26,616 nt of DNA from Cladochytrium replicatum (taxonomy: Eukaryota; Chytridiomycota; Chytridiomycetes; Cladochytriales; Cladochytriaceae), in NCBI GenBank assembly GCA_025526935.1, contig JAHLKD010000169.1, positions 1-26,616 of the forward strand, read 5' to 3'. Every line of letters starts with the position of its first letter. The first letter of the stretch is position 1. Under the pieces are notes generated by a model, which was not told the origin of the DNA, ran no database searches, and saw only the letters and a list, made by a program, of their open reading frames with translations. Below, piece by piece: positions 1-10,520 of the stretch. A program made the position numbers and the translations under genes.

Positions 1-1
1 G

Positions 2-2842
2 ACGACACCTCGTTTCATCACAATCTACTTCCTGAATCGAAAGAGTGATGCGGTGGATAGTATGATTCGACATATCGCTGATGTGGAAAATCGCAATCAC
101 CCATTACACGTTGCTGAACTACGTTCCGATTCAGGAGAATTGATTACTAAACGGTTGATCCAATGGTGCAATACCAAGATTCCTCGCATCCGCGTCCACC
201 CAGCTCCTCCGTCAGTAAAGGAACTCGATGGTCTATCAGAGCGGAATATACAATCGATCAAGTATATGTCGGACGCGATGCTGCTACAAGCTGGACTACC
301 ACGAACACTTCAATTCGTGCAACTCTCCATCCTATACGCTGCGGTCGTCAAGAACGCTACTTTCCATTCAGCTGTGAATGCGATTCCGTACTGTGCTTAC
401 CTTGACAAGCGGATAGATTTGGCAACTATCCACGCCTTTGGAACACTCGTTAGTTTGTGGATCTCACACGAACAAAGGTTGGCGCGCAGAATCCGAGACA
501 AGTCTGAACTAGGTCTGTTTCTCGGATACAAGGGTGAAGACCTGAAGATCGTCATAGCACTCAATTTTCGGACAAACACAATAGGCGAATACTTCCATGT
601 TACGTTCCACGAGGGAGTTTTTGTTGGTTATAATCCTACCCGACAGTTACTCGACGATCTTACGGTACAATATCCACTGAAGGCCGGGACATATTTCGAT
701 GTTGATCAAATACCAACCGGGGATCAGGGGGTGCAAGAGACGACTGTTGAGTTTGTCTCAGACAATTTCCCGATTTCTACCGTTGCAGACGAAGAAATCG
801 ATGAGGATATAAACGACGACCCCATATATTACCGCTTAGAAGAAGCCGGTGACATGCATGTTGTTGAACATTTACATGGACTAGACGATGATGACCCAGA
901 CGATGCTGATTATGATCCAAATGCTGATTTATCGACTCCACAATCCATTACTGAAGAATCTCCGAATTTGTCTTCCGTATCTCCTGTAGAGGAATATGAT
1001 GCACAACTCGAAAGTGATCTTCAATTCATTGGAGAAGATGTCGACGAAGCATATGCAGCAAGAAAACGAAAACGTCAAGCAAGTGCAAATTTGTCGAACG
1101 CCAAAAGGAAACAAAATTCCTTGTTTACCCGCTCCGTTCCTAATATCGATTGGACCCTGAAGGCCGATTCCTCATATCCAACACAACCAATTGCGAATGG
1201 AAATATACGGACTGCACCAAAGACTCTTCGTGAGGCTTTATCACGATCCGATGAGGCTCCATTCTGGTTAGCGGCGATGAAGGAGGAAGTTACACAACTA
1301 GTCGGCAACAATACTTGGGCCGAAACGTTTTTACCTGATGGACGGAATTTATTATCGGGCAAATGGGTTTTCACATATAAGCTTGACGAACATGGCAATA
1401 TTACTCGATTCAAAGCACGTTGGGTCGTACGAGGATTTTCACAGATTGCAGGATTGGATTTCGATGAAACCTATTCTCCAGTTACGAAAACGTCCACGAT
1501 CCGTTTTCTGATTGCATTAGCAGCATTAGTCGGCATGATCATATTCCAGTTTGATATCAAGGGTGCATATCTCAATGCGATACTGGAAGAAGAGAACTAC
1601 GTCGAACTCCCTCATGGTTTCGGAGGAGTAGATTTCCAGAATCGACCCATCGTCTGCAGACTTATCAAAAGTCTGTACGGTCTACACCAGGCAGCTCGAG
1701 AATGGTACAAAACTCTTTGGAAACAATATCTCAGTGTTGGTTTCGTGCGGAATATTGCAGACATCTGTCATTTCTGGCGATACAATCCAACAAATAATAC
1801 CCGCGAACACACTACCGTTCATGTCGATGATATACTACATTTTTCCACAGATCCAAACGCATATCATCGGTTTCAGACCGATTTGGAAACTTCGTTCACA
1901 GTAGGCAGTACTTCGAAGGCGAAATGGATTCTGAAAATGGAGTTATTGCAGACAACGGAAGGATATTTCCTTAGCAATGCATTGTACGTAAAGAAGATTC
2001 TCGAAGAAGCGAATTTATGGGGTACCAACATCAAACCGACCAAAACACCGATGTCAAAATCATATATCTTTGATGAGACCACACCAACACTGTCCGATGC
2101 CGAGGCAACACAATTTCGATCAATGTTAATGAAGATATCGTACGTGGCGACTAAGACACGACCGGATATTTCATACGCAGTCAATATTTTGGCACAACAT
2201 CAGATTGATCCTCGACAGTCAGAATCAAAGGCTCTCTATCGATTACAACGATATTTACTCGGTACTTGGGATTACGGTTTACACTATACACGGACTGGTA
2301 TCACGTCTCCGATACTAAGACCCGACGGTCTCTACATGTTTGATTCGGCTAACAACCCACAAGGTTATGCCGATGCAGACTGGGCGGGCGATGCAGATAG
2401 ATACTCACGAACCGGTTACGTGGTAATGTTCGCTAATGCGGCAATCAGTTGGCAGTCGATTCGACAACAGACTATTGCAGCCTCGTCGTCGGAAGCCGAA
2501 CTGTATGCGCTGAACGAACTATCGCGTGAGATGAAGTGGATGAAAAATCTTATGACGGGTATTGGAATTACGTCGTTCAATCCGCTCCGTTTATGGCAAG
2601 ACAATCAATCCACCGAGTCTATCGCAAACAATCTGTTCAACAACAAACGGACCAAACACATGGACGTTCGCGAGAGATTTGTGAATCTCCAAGTTGAACA
2701 GAAACATCAGGAGTTACACCATATGGATACTTCTGATATGATCGCGGACATCTTAACTAAACCTCTTGGAAGTAAATTATACCTTAAACACAGGGGCTCG
2801 TTGGGGCTAGTCAGTCAGTCTTCACTTAATATACTATCTTGA
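2..2842 (+). pseudogene. Copia A copy 1 gag-pol, C-terminal part (integrase, RT, RNase H), probably frameshifted
   Basis: The reading frame is open from the window edge to the TGA stop. It encodes the second catalytic Asp (RSDSGEL) and Glu (LSERN) of integrase, the RT domain with FDIKGAY and HVDD boxes (HVDD at 1820-1831), the SLYGLHQ box, and RNase H with ADADW, SSEAEL and WQDNQS motifs. It is nearly identical to the intact polyprotein at 13075-18258. At the very edge copy 1 reads GACGACACCT where copy 2 reads GACGAACAACCT (15415-15426). That is a 2-base deletion, which would put the upstream part out of frame; hence the pseudogene label. Only seven bases support it. The apparent start at 53 is a GTG inside the polyprotein, not a real start. 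Confidence 0.8.
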
Positions 2843-2960
2843 ACGACCGGCTGGCGATGTCCATACAACTCACCTTTATTTCAATAGAATATCAACTTCA
2901 GCATTTACAGAAAGTTATGATCGGTTGAGTGATACTCTCGGTTGTACCTATCTAATGACT

Positions 2961-2967
2961 GAGGGGG
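2961..2967 (+). promoter_or_regulatory. Polypurine tract of Copia A copy 1
   Basis: GAGGGGG lies two bases before the 3' LTR, in the position where plus-strand DNA synthesis is primed in LTR retrotransposons. Copy 2 has the same tract one G shorter (18377-18382), and Copia B has GCGGGGG at 8015-8021. Confidence 0.7.
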
Positions 2968-2969
2968 TG

Positions 2970-3568
2970 TGTTAAGTATTTCGATTGATGGACTTGGCCA
3001 ATCCAGTCATTGATAGTACAAAAACACAAACGCCCGATATACAGAAATGTCACTCTTCACTGAGCAACATTTCTAACTATTGAACTAAAGCATATAGATG
3101 ATGATCTATTACGAGTTTGGATACCTCCGGTTATTTCTTCATGGGTTATATTTATTGCAGCCATAGGTATAGTAAACTGTCATTACTTTTCTATCATCCA
3201 CTTGTAGAAGTGAAGCCCGGATCAGATCACAGCAAAGGTTTACATATGATTAACGCGTTCGTGGGAATCATGTGTGAGAACAATCCTGTTGAGGAGAGCT
3301 AGATCTCACGCACAGCTTAGCATGATTATGCTTCGCTACGCCTGTGAGAAGAAGAGTCAAACCTTATCGCTTCGATCCAGATCTTCCGGAAGGAAAAGCC
3401 AAAACGACAGTACACTTATTTAAGGAGCCTGTGGCGATACACACAAGGAGCATTCTCTTGCGCTAGTACTTGTGACTCGCAATCTTCTTTATTCATCTCT
3501 TAGAAACATTAATCCGTGAATTAGCAACACACACAACCTGAGGATCCAGACCACAGCTTTGTTCAACA
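2970..3568 (+). repeat. 3' LTR of Copia A copy 1 (599 bp)
   Basis: It starts TGTTAAG and ends TTCAACA, giving the usual TG...CA ends with a short imperfect inverted repeat. It has the same length as both LTRs of copy 2, with no indels. It differs from them at a few positions, for example CCTCCGG versus CCTCCAG near 3128 and GCAGCC versus GCGGCC near 3157. A TTATTTAAGG motif about three quarters along is a plausible TATA-type promoter element. A short open frame inside the LTR (3117-3302) begins with TTG and is not a gene. Confidence 0.95.
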
Positions 3569-3573
3569 CAAAT
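3569..3573 (+). repeat. Right half of the target-site duplication of Copia A copy 1 (CAAAT)
   Basis: The five bases after the LTR belong to the Copia B gag reading frame. The Copia A family makes 5-bp duplications (see CACTG around copy 2), so CAAAT should also stand just left of the 5' LTR, outside this window. Confidence 0.6.
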
Positions 3574-6500
3574 CAAAGGCAAAGCCATGCGAGCAAAGAC
3601 CAAAAGACTATCGAAAGCTCATGCTGCTCATGAGGTTTGTGTTTTACATCCCAACTCTTCTCATTCTTCTGCAGAGTGTAAACAACTCAAATATTTGATT
3701 GAGAAACATGCTTCCTCACATAAAGGAAATGCCAACAGTAAGACTGCAAACAATCGTGCTGCATCAATATCAAAGGATGCGAAGAACAACAAATTCTCTT
3801 TCGATTTCTGTGGCCAAAATCTGGCCACACGCAGAATTTCTGCAGGAAACGCAAACTAGCCAAAAGTTTGAATGATGAGGAATGGAAACAGATAAAAGCA
3901 TCTCGTGCTTCCTCCTCAACATCCCAGAACATGGATATCGATTCTCTGGAATCAGAACCTTCCAGAAAGGTACAATCCATCAAATCCTTCTCTTCAATAT
4001 TCAAAGCTAATAATATTGTGGATTTTACACATCCCTCTATTATCACAGCATTGAAGAGTACCAACTGCAATCTACACGTAAATGCCAAACCTCTCGGTTT
4101 GATTGACTCTGGTGCTACTGCTTGGATGACTCCAGACAGACATGCATTCAAGAATTTATTTTACGTTAATGATGCAGGAGATGTTTACTTGGCAGACAAT
4201 CATCCCATTCCTATTAAAGGCTATGGAGATATTGCACTTGTTTTGTCAAATGGTTCAATAAAACACATTCAAAATGCACTTTTTGTTCCCGATTTAGAGG
4301 ATACACTTATATCTGTCTATAGCATCATCGGGGATGAAGGTGATATAGTCAGTTTCACCAAAGACAAAGTCTATTTGTCAAACAAAGGAACTGAACAATG
4401 TGTTACCATTGGTTTAAGACGTGGAGGTTTATATTATCTCCATGGAAGTTTGGATACCACTAATCCATTACTTAAACACTCTTCCAAAATAGGTGCAGCT
4501 ATTTTGACGAATCTTTCTAATTCTGCACTCTCTGTTGGCAAACAGAATGTTTTACCTGGTACCACTACAAACACTGCCCAAGAGCAGCAGACAACCACGT
4601 CTGGTGTAAGGTTTGACACAGTGAAGGACAACAATGTTTTCCCAAAAGATTCTAACAAAACTAGAAATTACGGGGGTGAAGTTTTAGACGGAGCTTCATC
4701 TGCAACATTAAGTCTATACTCCCAAACAATGGCTGATAATGGAGTAAACAACGTTTCAGCTGTGACCATCAACAAATTAGCTAGATTACACCGGCAATTT
4801 GGTCACATACATTTGCGGAAAATCCTGCAAACTTTACATTCTCTGGGAAAGATACTGCCCAAAGTCAGGAGTGATGCACTTGATTTTGTTAACTCGTCTA
4901 TTTTACAGAACTGCATAATTTGCAATCAGACTAAGGCTGTACAAACTCCAATTTACTCAACGCTAAGTCCAGCACTGAGGAAATTATGTCGCCTACATAC
5001 TGATGCAGTACCAATTGTCCGAAATGGCAAAACAATAGGTCACTGGCAGATTATCGTAGATGAATACAGTTCTCACATCACAATCTACTTCTTGCAACGA
5101 AAGAGCGAAGCCTCTGATAGTATGCTAAGACACATCGCAGATGTTGAAAATAGATTTCTGCCACTTCATGTCTATGAAGTGAGATCCGATTCAGGAGAAC
5201 TATTGTCAAACTCAATTCTTGACTTGGTGCAGTAACAAGGTACCACGCATACATGCCCATCCTTCACCTGCATCAGTCAAAGAGCTGAATGGTCTTGCTG
5301 AACGGAATGTCCGTTCAATGAAAGAGATGTACAAGTCTATGCTGAAAACAGCTGGTCTTCCACATACTTTACAGTTCATCAAATTTGCCATCCTTTATGC
5401 TGCGACTGTCAAAAATTGTGTTTACCATTCTAGAACTAAGAATGTACCACATTCTGTTTACTTTGACAAGCTGATTGATCCGGCAATCATTCACACCTTT
5501 GGTACCCTGGTTAGTCTCTTGATTTCTCCAGAACAAAGGTCTAGTCGCAAAGTATCAGAGAAGTCAGAGCTAGGACTATTTCTGGGTTATAAGGGTGAAG
5601 ATATGAAAATTATTCATGCTTTGAATCTTAATACCAAACGCATAAGCGAATATTTTCATTTTACTTTTCATGAGGGAGTATTTGTTGGCTTAAACCCAAC
5701 ATCACAAACTTTAAATGACCTCACCAAACACTATCCTATTCCTCAGGGTCAACATTTTGATATTTCAAATTTACTTGATATGAATAGCGATAATGACAAT
5801 ACTACAGACTCAGATTCTGATGATAGCTCTAACACCTCATCTGATGAGGAGTTGGATCCCAATCAACGATTTTATCATCGAATGGATATCTCACAAATGC
5901 ATGTTACTCCTATGTCCCAACATGATTCAAATGTTGATGACGAGCACGATACCACCAACGACTGTAACCATTCGTTAAACATGAACGATGACACTTATGT
6001 ACCACTTTCTGTACCACACGTACAAGAACAAAATGAAGATGATTCCCAAAGTGATTTGGAAGATTTACAATGGATTGGTGAAGATGACGACAACGATTAT
6101 GGATTTGTTGCACACAAAGCCAAACGTCGCAAACTTAAAGGCAAACAACCTATGGTTACTCCAACAAACAGATTTCATCCCCAGCGAAGACATCCTTTGT
6201 TGAGACGTAATATCCCCAATGTCAATGTAAATGAGAAAGCAAAATCGAGTACACCCGACATTCCTATACCTCAAGGACACTTGAGAAGTATTCCCAAAAC
6301 AGTCCAGGAAGCTATGTCGCGACCTGATGAATGGCCATACTGGCTTGCAGCCATGTGTGAGGAAAATCAACAACTTATCAATTTGGGAACATGGAACAAA
6401 CGCATCTTGCCAAATGGGAACAACCTTCTCACTGGCAAATGGGTTTATTCATACAAACTTGATGAAGATGGCAACATCATCCGATTCAAGGCACGATGGG

Positions 6501-7939
6501 TAGTTAGAGGGTTCTCCCAGATACAGGGAATGGATTTCGACAAAACCTATTCTCCTGTGGCGAAAACCACTACAATCCGATTACTAGTTGCTCTTGCTGC
6601 AATTGTCAAATTACACATCTATCAATTTGACATTACAGGAGCATATCTCAATGCATCACTTGAGGAAGATGTTTATGTTGAAATGCCCCATGGATTTACA
6701 GAGACTGACGAATCTGGCAATCCATTAGTTTGTAATCTTGTCAAAAGCTTATATGGTTTACATCAAGCTGCTAGAGAATGGTACAAATGCCTCTGGGCGA
6801 AATATGAAGACATGGGATACATCCGTGATCTTTCAGATGCTTGTCATTTCTGGCAAATGAAACCATCTACTCACAGTTCCACTGTGAAAATACGTGAACA
6901 CACTACTGTTCATGTAGATGATATTCTTCATTTCTCTCCAGACCCAAATGGCTACCAAGACTTCATGGATGGCTTGAATTCCTCATTCAAGGTCGGAAGT
7001 CACTCTACAGCCAAATGGATTCTGAAAATGCAATTGATCAAAACTACTCACGGTTATTTCATAACCAATGCTCAATATGCAAAGGAAATATTGCAGAGAT
7101 TGAAATTATGGGAATCCAATCTTAAACCAGCCAAAACACCTATTTCTTCTCACTACAAACATGAAACAAGCTTGCCTATTTTATCCAAAAATGATGCAAC
7201 TATTTTTCGCTCGGAACTCATGAAAATCTCGTACCTAGCTACAAAGACCAGACCTGATTTATCTTATGCTGTCAATGTCTTGGCACAACATCAGGTTGAA
7301 CCACGAGTTTGCGAACAAAAGGCACTAGCTCGCCTGCATCGTTACTTATTGGGAACATGGGACTATGGTTTGCATTATACACGCAACAACATACCCACTC
7401 CCAACGTACACTCTGATGGTGTATATGAGTTTGCATCAAATGAACACATCCCTATGGGATATGCTGATGCAGACTGGGCAAATGATCCTGCTCGCTATTC
7501 CAGGACAGGATATGTTGTAATGTTTGCCAATGCAGCTGTTTGCTGGCAGTCTACAAAGCAACAGGTTATAACTTGCTCTTCCACTGAAGCAGAGTTATAT
7601 GCATTGAATGAATTATCACGTGAGATGAAGTGGATGAAAAACCTCATGGCAACCATTGGTATTTCATGCAAAAGTAAGCCCATGATCCTCTGGCAAGATA
7701 ATACCTCTACACAGTCTATTGCCAATGACCTGCTTAATGATCACAGAACTAAACACATGGATGTTGGCGAAAAGTTTGTGAATCTTCAAATTGAGCAGAA
7801 GCAGCAGGAACTCAGAGATATTGATACTGAGAACCAAATTGCTGATATTTTCACAAAACCCTTGACATTCAAATTATTTTCAAAATTCACACGCGCACTT
7901 GGTCTTACACGTCAATCTGATTTGACCCTTGTTGACTAA
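3569..7939 (+). pseudogene. Copia B gag-pol polyprotein, two frameshifts, N-terminus outside the window
   Basis: Three open stretches form one polyprotein. The frame from 3569 carries a basic stretch, a variant knuckle CVLHPNSSHSSAEC (Cx2Hx4Hx4C) and the start of a CCHC knuckle whose first Cys is Phe (FDFCGQN). Two extra bases at 3821-3822 shift the frame inside that knuckle. Protease follows (LIDSGAT, Asp codon at 4105), then the integrase zinc-binding HHCC region (LHRQFGH, NCIICNQ) and the integrase core start. A 1-base insertion near 5212 breaks integrase just after RSDSGELL. The rest runs uninterrupted to TAA: LAERN integrase box, a long acidic linker, RT with FDITGAY and HVDD (codon at 6911), SLYGLHQ, and RNase H with ADADW and WQDNTS. 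Apart from the two shifts no stop is present, so inactivation is probably not ancient. Confidence 0.9.
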
Positions 7940-8023
7940 TACATACATTACCAACAAACAGACGTGAGACTCACGCTCATACCAATATCCTCATTGTCTA
8001 CTGCAGCTTTGACTGCGGGGGTG

Positions 8024-8200
8024 TGTTGATGCATGCACATATATGGAACTAGCTACTCCAGTCTTCATCCGCTACCGACACTGAGGGGAAATAGCCTTAC
8101 CAGAGACGTCTGGGACAAGTTCATGCGTAATCATACATTACGTGAAAGAACTGGCATTTCTAACTATTGGTCATGAAGACATCCTCCTTTACTCATTGGA
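8024..8200 (+). repeat. Truncated 3' LTR of Copia B
   Basis: It begins TGTTGATG right after the polypurine tract. It shares ends and internal words with the family A LTR (TGTT start, TCCAGTC near the start, CATTTCTAACTATTG at about 8153-8167 versus about 3067-3081 in A). The right border is not visible: Copia coding sequence of another fragment is recognisable from about 8206. No matching LTR end (AACA) was found. Confidence 0.6.
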
Positions 8201-8205
8201 ATCTA

Positions 8206-8648
8206 GTAAAATTCCTCAGACCATTGAGGAAGCAATGTCACGTCCCAATGAATGGCCATACTGGCTTGCAGCTATATATGAGGAAAATCGTCAACTGATT
8301 AACAATGATACATGGGACAAAACTTTACTACCAAATGGGAAGAATCTTCTTACTGGTAAATGGGTTTGACTACAGTTTGATGAAGGAGGGAACATCATTC
8401 GCGTCAAAGCAAGATGGGTAGTTTTTTGATTTTCTCAAATTGAAGGTGAAGACTACACAAAAGTCTACTCTCCTGTAACGAAAACCACCACGATTGCATT
8501 CCCTAATGCAACTCTGACAGAGGAAAACTATGTTGAAATGCCTCATGGATTTGCTGAATTCAATGAGACATCAATTCCATTTGTATGTAAACTACTCAAC
8601 AATTTATATGGTTTACATCAAGCTGCTAGAGAGTGGTACGAATCCCAC
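8206..8648 (+). pseudogene. Decayed Copia reverse transcriptase fragment (B-like)
   Basis: Translated, this piece matches the start of the RT domain of Copia B: TIEEAMSRPNEWPYWLAA, then GKWV, KARWVV, YSPVTKTTTI, YVEMPHGF and LYGLHQAAREWY. It has in-frame TGA stops near 8368 and 8428. A deletion of very roughly 70 bp between TTTI and NYVE removes the FDITGAY motif with its catalytic Asp. Similarity stops at about 8648. It is a dead fragment, probably of a third Copia copy or of the same lineage as B, joined to the truncated B LTR. Confidence 0.85.
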
Positions 8649-8649
8649 C

Positions 8650-9490
8650 CTGCTACTTCGTGTACATTACAATCTTGAACGTCTATTTCATTTTCCACGG
8701 AAGCGTTTCCAACGTTTTTGTGTTTATCATCTATCTCGCCTGCATGTATCAGAATGTTTTGGACCTGAACTCATCTTACCGCCTGTTGATATCCCAGTTT
8801 TTCTGCTTCCCTAGATGTTGGCGATTGACAATCTGCAACCAGTACATGATCCCACCTCTGTGAACTTAGCCCCAACGGTGGTTTCTGGTGTGGCTTCATT
8901 GCATTTTTGGTACTTTCTTCAAGGATAGATTATTCTTTCGCCCTCTGACGTGCGTGCTTCCCCATGGGCCGGTCTTGTGGCCAATTTTTGAGTCACTTTG
9001 GGTTTTGTTTATTTTGGGTTACATGCAATTATTAAATGTTATTGCTTTAAAAGAAACTCTGAAGCTTTTTAAATATTACTTGCGTAGGTTTGTCACGAGG
9101 CTCACAGCGAGCTGGCGGGAAGCAAAGTCTCTTTTTCATTTCTCTTATCTTTACCCCACCTCCAGCAATGTTGTGATTATCATTATTACTCATTCTTTAA
9201 TGTTCTTTCATCAACTTCAACTTCTAAGCTGCGCACCAAAAATGCATAAATAGGTTATCCCCTTTTTCTTGTAAATCAGACTAGTTTAGATCCAAATCAA
9301 CCATCTTACCTTCCTGTCTCCGGTCCTGGGAACAATCGTTAGACGCCCTCTGTTCCCTCAAACCCAATTAGGCGCAACAATTTCCATCTCTATCAGTTTA
9401 TCCCTCCCACGACACCATCTGGTAGTTGAACTGGAAGTCATTGATTTCACATGACAACGGCCCGCAGTGCCACACCCCAACCCAACATAA
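8650..9490. other. Intergenic stretch with no recognisable gene
   Basis: AT-rich, with only short open frames on both strands and no motif I recognise. A CATAAATAG motif at 9245-9253, followed by a pyrimidine-rich run and about 235 bp upstream of the next gene, could be a core promoter. Part of this may be the worn non-coding end of a retroelement, but I found no TG...CA pair or repeat partner in the window. Confidence 0.5.
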
Positions 9491-10179
9491 GTGAACATGC
9501 TCTTCTTCCGCTTCAAGCAGTTCCCCCTTGCGCTCGTCCGATGTCTTCCTGCAGCAAATCCGCTCTTCACTCGCAGGCTCGAAAGCTCTGCTTCCGTCGG
9601 TGTCAGTGGCGGTGTCGATGAAAGTCTCATCGACATGACCATCAGACTGGCGCGGTCTGACCCTGCTCTGGCCAAAGTTCTTCTCACCCTCAAGGAGAAG
9701 GGGGGATAACGAGCGGGCCGTGAAGGAGAAGGAGCGCGCTGAGAAGGAGAAGGCGCGCGCTGATAAGGAGATGGAGCGCGGTGAGAAGGAGAAGGAACGC
9801 ACGTTGCGCAAGTTAGACATGTCAGAGGTCAAGTGTGCCCAACTGTTGTTCGCTGCAGGTCAGCTTACCGTCCGTCGCGTGATAGGTGAGTTTTTTGCCC
9901 GTTGTTTTGTTGCTTTCCTTTGTGCTAAGGGCATTTCTCTTTCCAGAAACACTTGAGAAACGCTTACTTTCAATGGCTGATCAGGAAAAGATCAACAGGG
10001 TCGATGTTTGGACCAAGATCTTCACGACTCACAGCGAACTGAAGAGTGCTCCGAGTGCCTGCAACTTCAAAAGTGCCAAAGATGCTGCTGCTGATATAGC
10101 TGAGACGTATCGCCAAACATTTACAGATATACACACCTTTTGGGCAGATACCCGCACCAGCGTTGTAAGCATTCACTCG
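9491..10179 (+). pseudogene. Coiled-coil protein gene fragment with one intron and a G-run frameshift
   Basis: An ATG at 9491 opens a frame (MNMLFFRFKQ...) that stops at 9709. Dropping one G from the six-G run at 9700-9705 joins it to a highly charged heptad-like stretch of repeated EKE/ERA/ADKE words (about 9720-9800), then to an LFAAGQLTVRRVI segment. A GTGAGT...CAG intron at 9886-9946 (61 bp, phase 1, with a GCTAAG word 20 bases before its end) joins this to ETLEKRLLSMADQEK..., open to about 10179. There a second GTGAGT donor occurs, and its nearest acceptor (10209-10210) would give only a 31-bp intron. The rest of the gene is not visible; a GGGTC-rich block starts at 10222. The family is not recognised. 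The EKE stretch suggests a coiled coil. The frameshift could be a real mutation or a homopolymer sequence error. Confidence 0.55.
9886..9946 (+). other. Spliceosomal intron, 61 bp
   Basis: Donor GTGAGT, a pyrimidine-rich body, a possible branch word GCTAAG and acceptor TTCCAG. Removing it keeps frame between RRVI and ETLEKRL, whereas reading through gives a hydrophobic tail soon followed by a stop. This is the clearest sign in the window of a spliced nuclear gene. Confidence 0.65.
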
Positions 10180-10221
10180 GTGAGTAGTTTTATCTGTGTT
10201 TGATATACAGTGTGTTCTAAT

Positions 10222-10390
10222 TAAGGTTCGGCGGGTCCGGGTCGGGTCCGGGTTTCAGTGGCGACCCGCACCAAACCCTTTGGGTCGGGTCGTGTTTGTC
10301 TGGGGACCCGCAGGGTCACTGACGGGTACAAAGGGAATACCCGGACCCGAAGTGGTTGAAACCCGTACCCGACCCTGACCCGCCGGGTTT
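10222..10390. repeat. GGGTC-rich inverted-repeat block L (MITE-like)
   Basis: A GC-rich block with many GGGTC/GACCC words. Its left arm (10229 onward: CGGCGGGTC, GGGTCGGGT, CGGGTTTCA) is repeated in reverse complement at its right side (about 10351-10385) with about two mismatches in 29 bases, so it can fold back on itself. The outer left end is TAAGGTTCGGCGGGT, and a near-identical word in inverted orientation ends block R at 23062-23076. GGGTC-rich subterminal DNA is known from some hAT elements of fungi and plants. No target duplication is seen, so a MITE or the end of a larger element are both possible. Confidence 0.6.
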
Positions 10391-10520
10391 TTGCTGCCCA
10401 GGAGAGGATTGATTGAACTTGAGTTAGACCACGGATATTTACATGAACACTTTGTGTCTGTGTGGACAGTGTGTATTTTAGAAACACTATCGTTAAAAGA
10501 AACAAAACTCCACTGAGCAA

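Larger units (their letters stand above)
1..3568 (+). mobile_element. Copia LTR retrotransposon, family A, copy 1 (5' truncated by the window edge)
   Basis: This is the 3' part of a Ty1/Copia element: integrase core, reverse transcriptase, RNase H, a short 3' untranslated stretch with a G-rich polypurine tract, and a full 3' LTR. It matches the complete copy at 12425-18983 at a constant offset of 15416 bases from position 8 to the pol stop codon; I saw only three substitutions there (near 901, 1129 and 2315). One extra G lies in the polypurine tract. The element is inserted in the gag gene of Copia B, whose sequence resumes right after the LTR. Its 5' LTR and gag lie to the left of the window. 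Confidence 0.95.
3569..8200 (+). mobile_element. Copia LTR retrotransposon, family B (old, split by copy 1, 3' LTR truncated)
   Basis: A second Copia element, clearly related to family A at protein level throughout but diverged in DNA. The part in the window begins inside gag because Copia A copy 1 is inserted there; the 5' LTR and gag N-terminus should lie left of the window. After the pol stop (7939) come 75 bp of untranslated DNA, a GCGGGGG polypurine tract (8015-8021) and an LTR start TGTTGATG at 8024. The LTR appears cut short, because a separate Copia RT fragment begins near 8200. Family B is poorer in CpG than A. Confidence 0.85.

Noticed and set aside
3687-4151. 154-codon minus-strand frame opposite Copia B gag/protease
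   Set aside because: Shadow of the real coding strand, with no motif. The plus strand carries clear knuckle and protease motifs.
9358-9832. Minus-strand frames with Ser/Arg-Phe repeats opposite the EKE region
   Set aside because: Complement of the low-complexity GAG-AAG repeat. The plus strand has the intron and the better protein.
10430-10480. Possible left terminal array remnant beside gene X (GTGTCTGTGTGGACAG)
   Set aside because: Only a weak resemblance to the array core, in direct rather than inverted orientation; likely chance.
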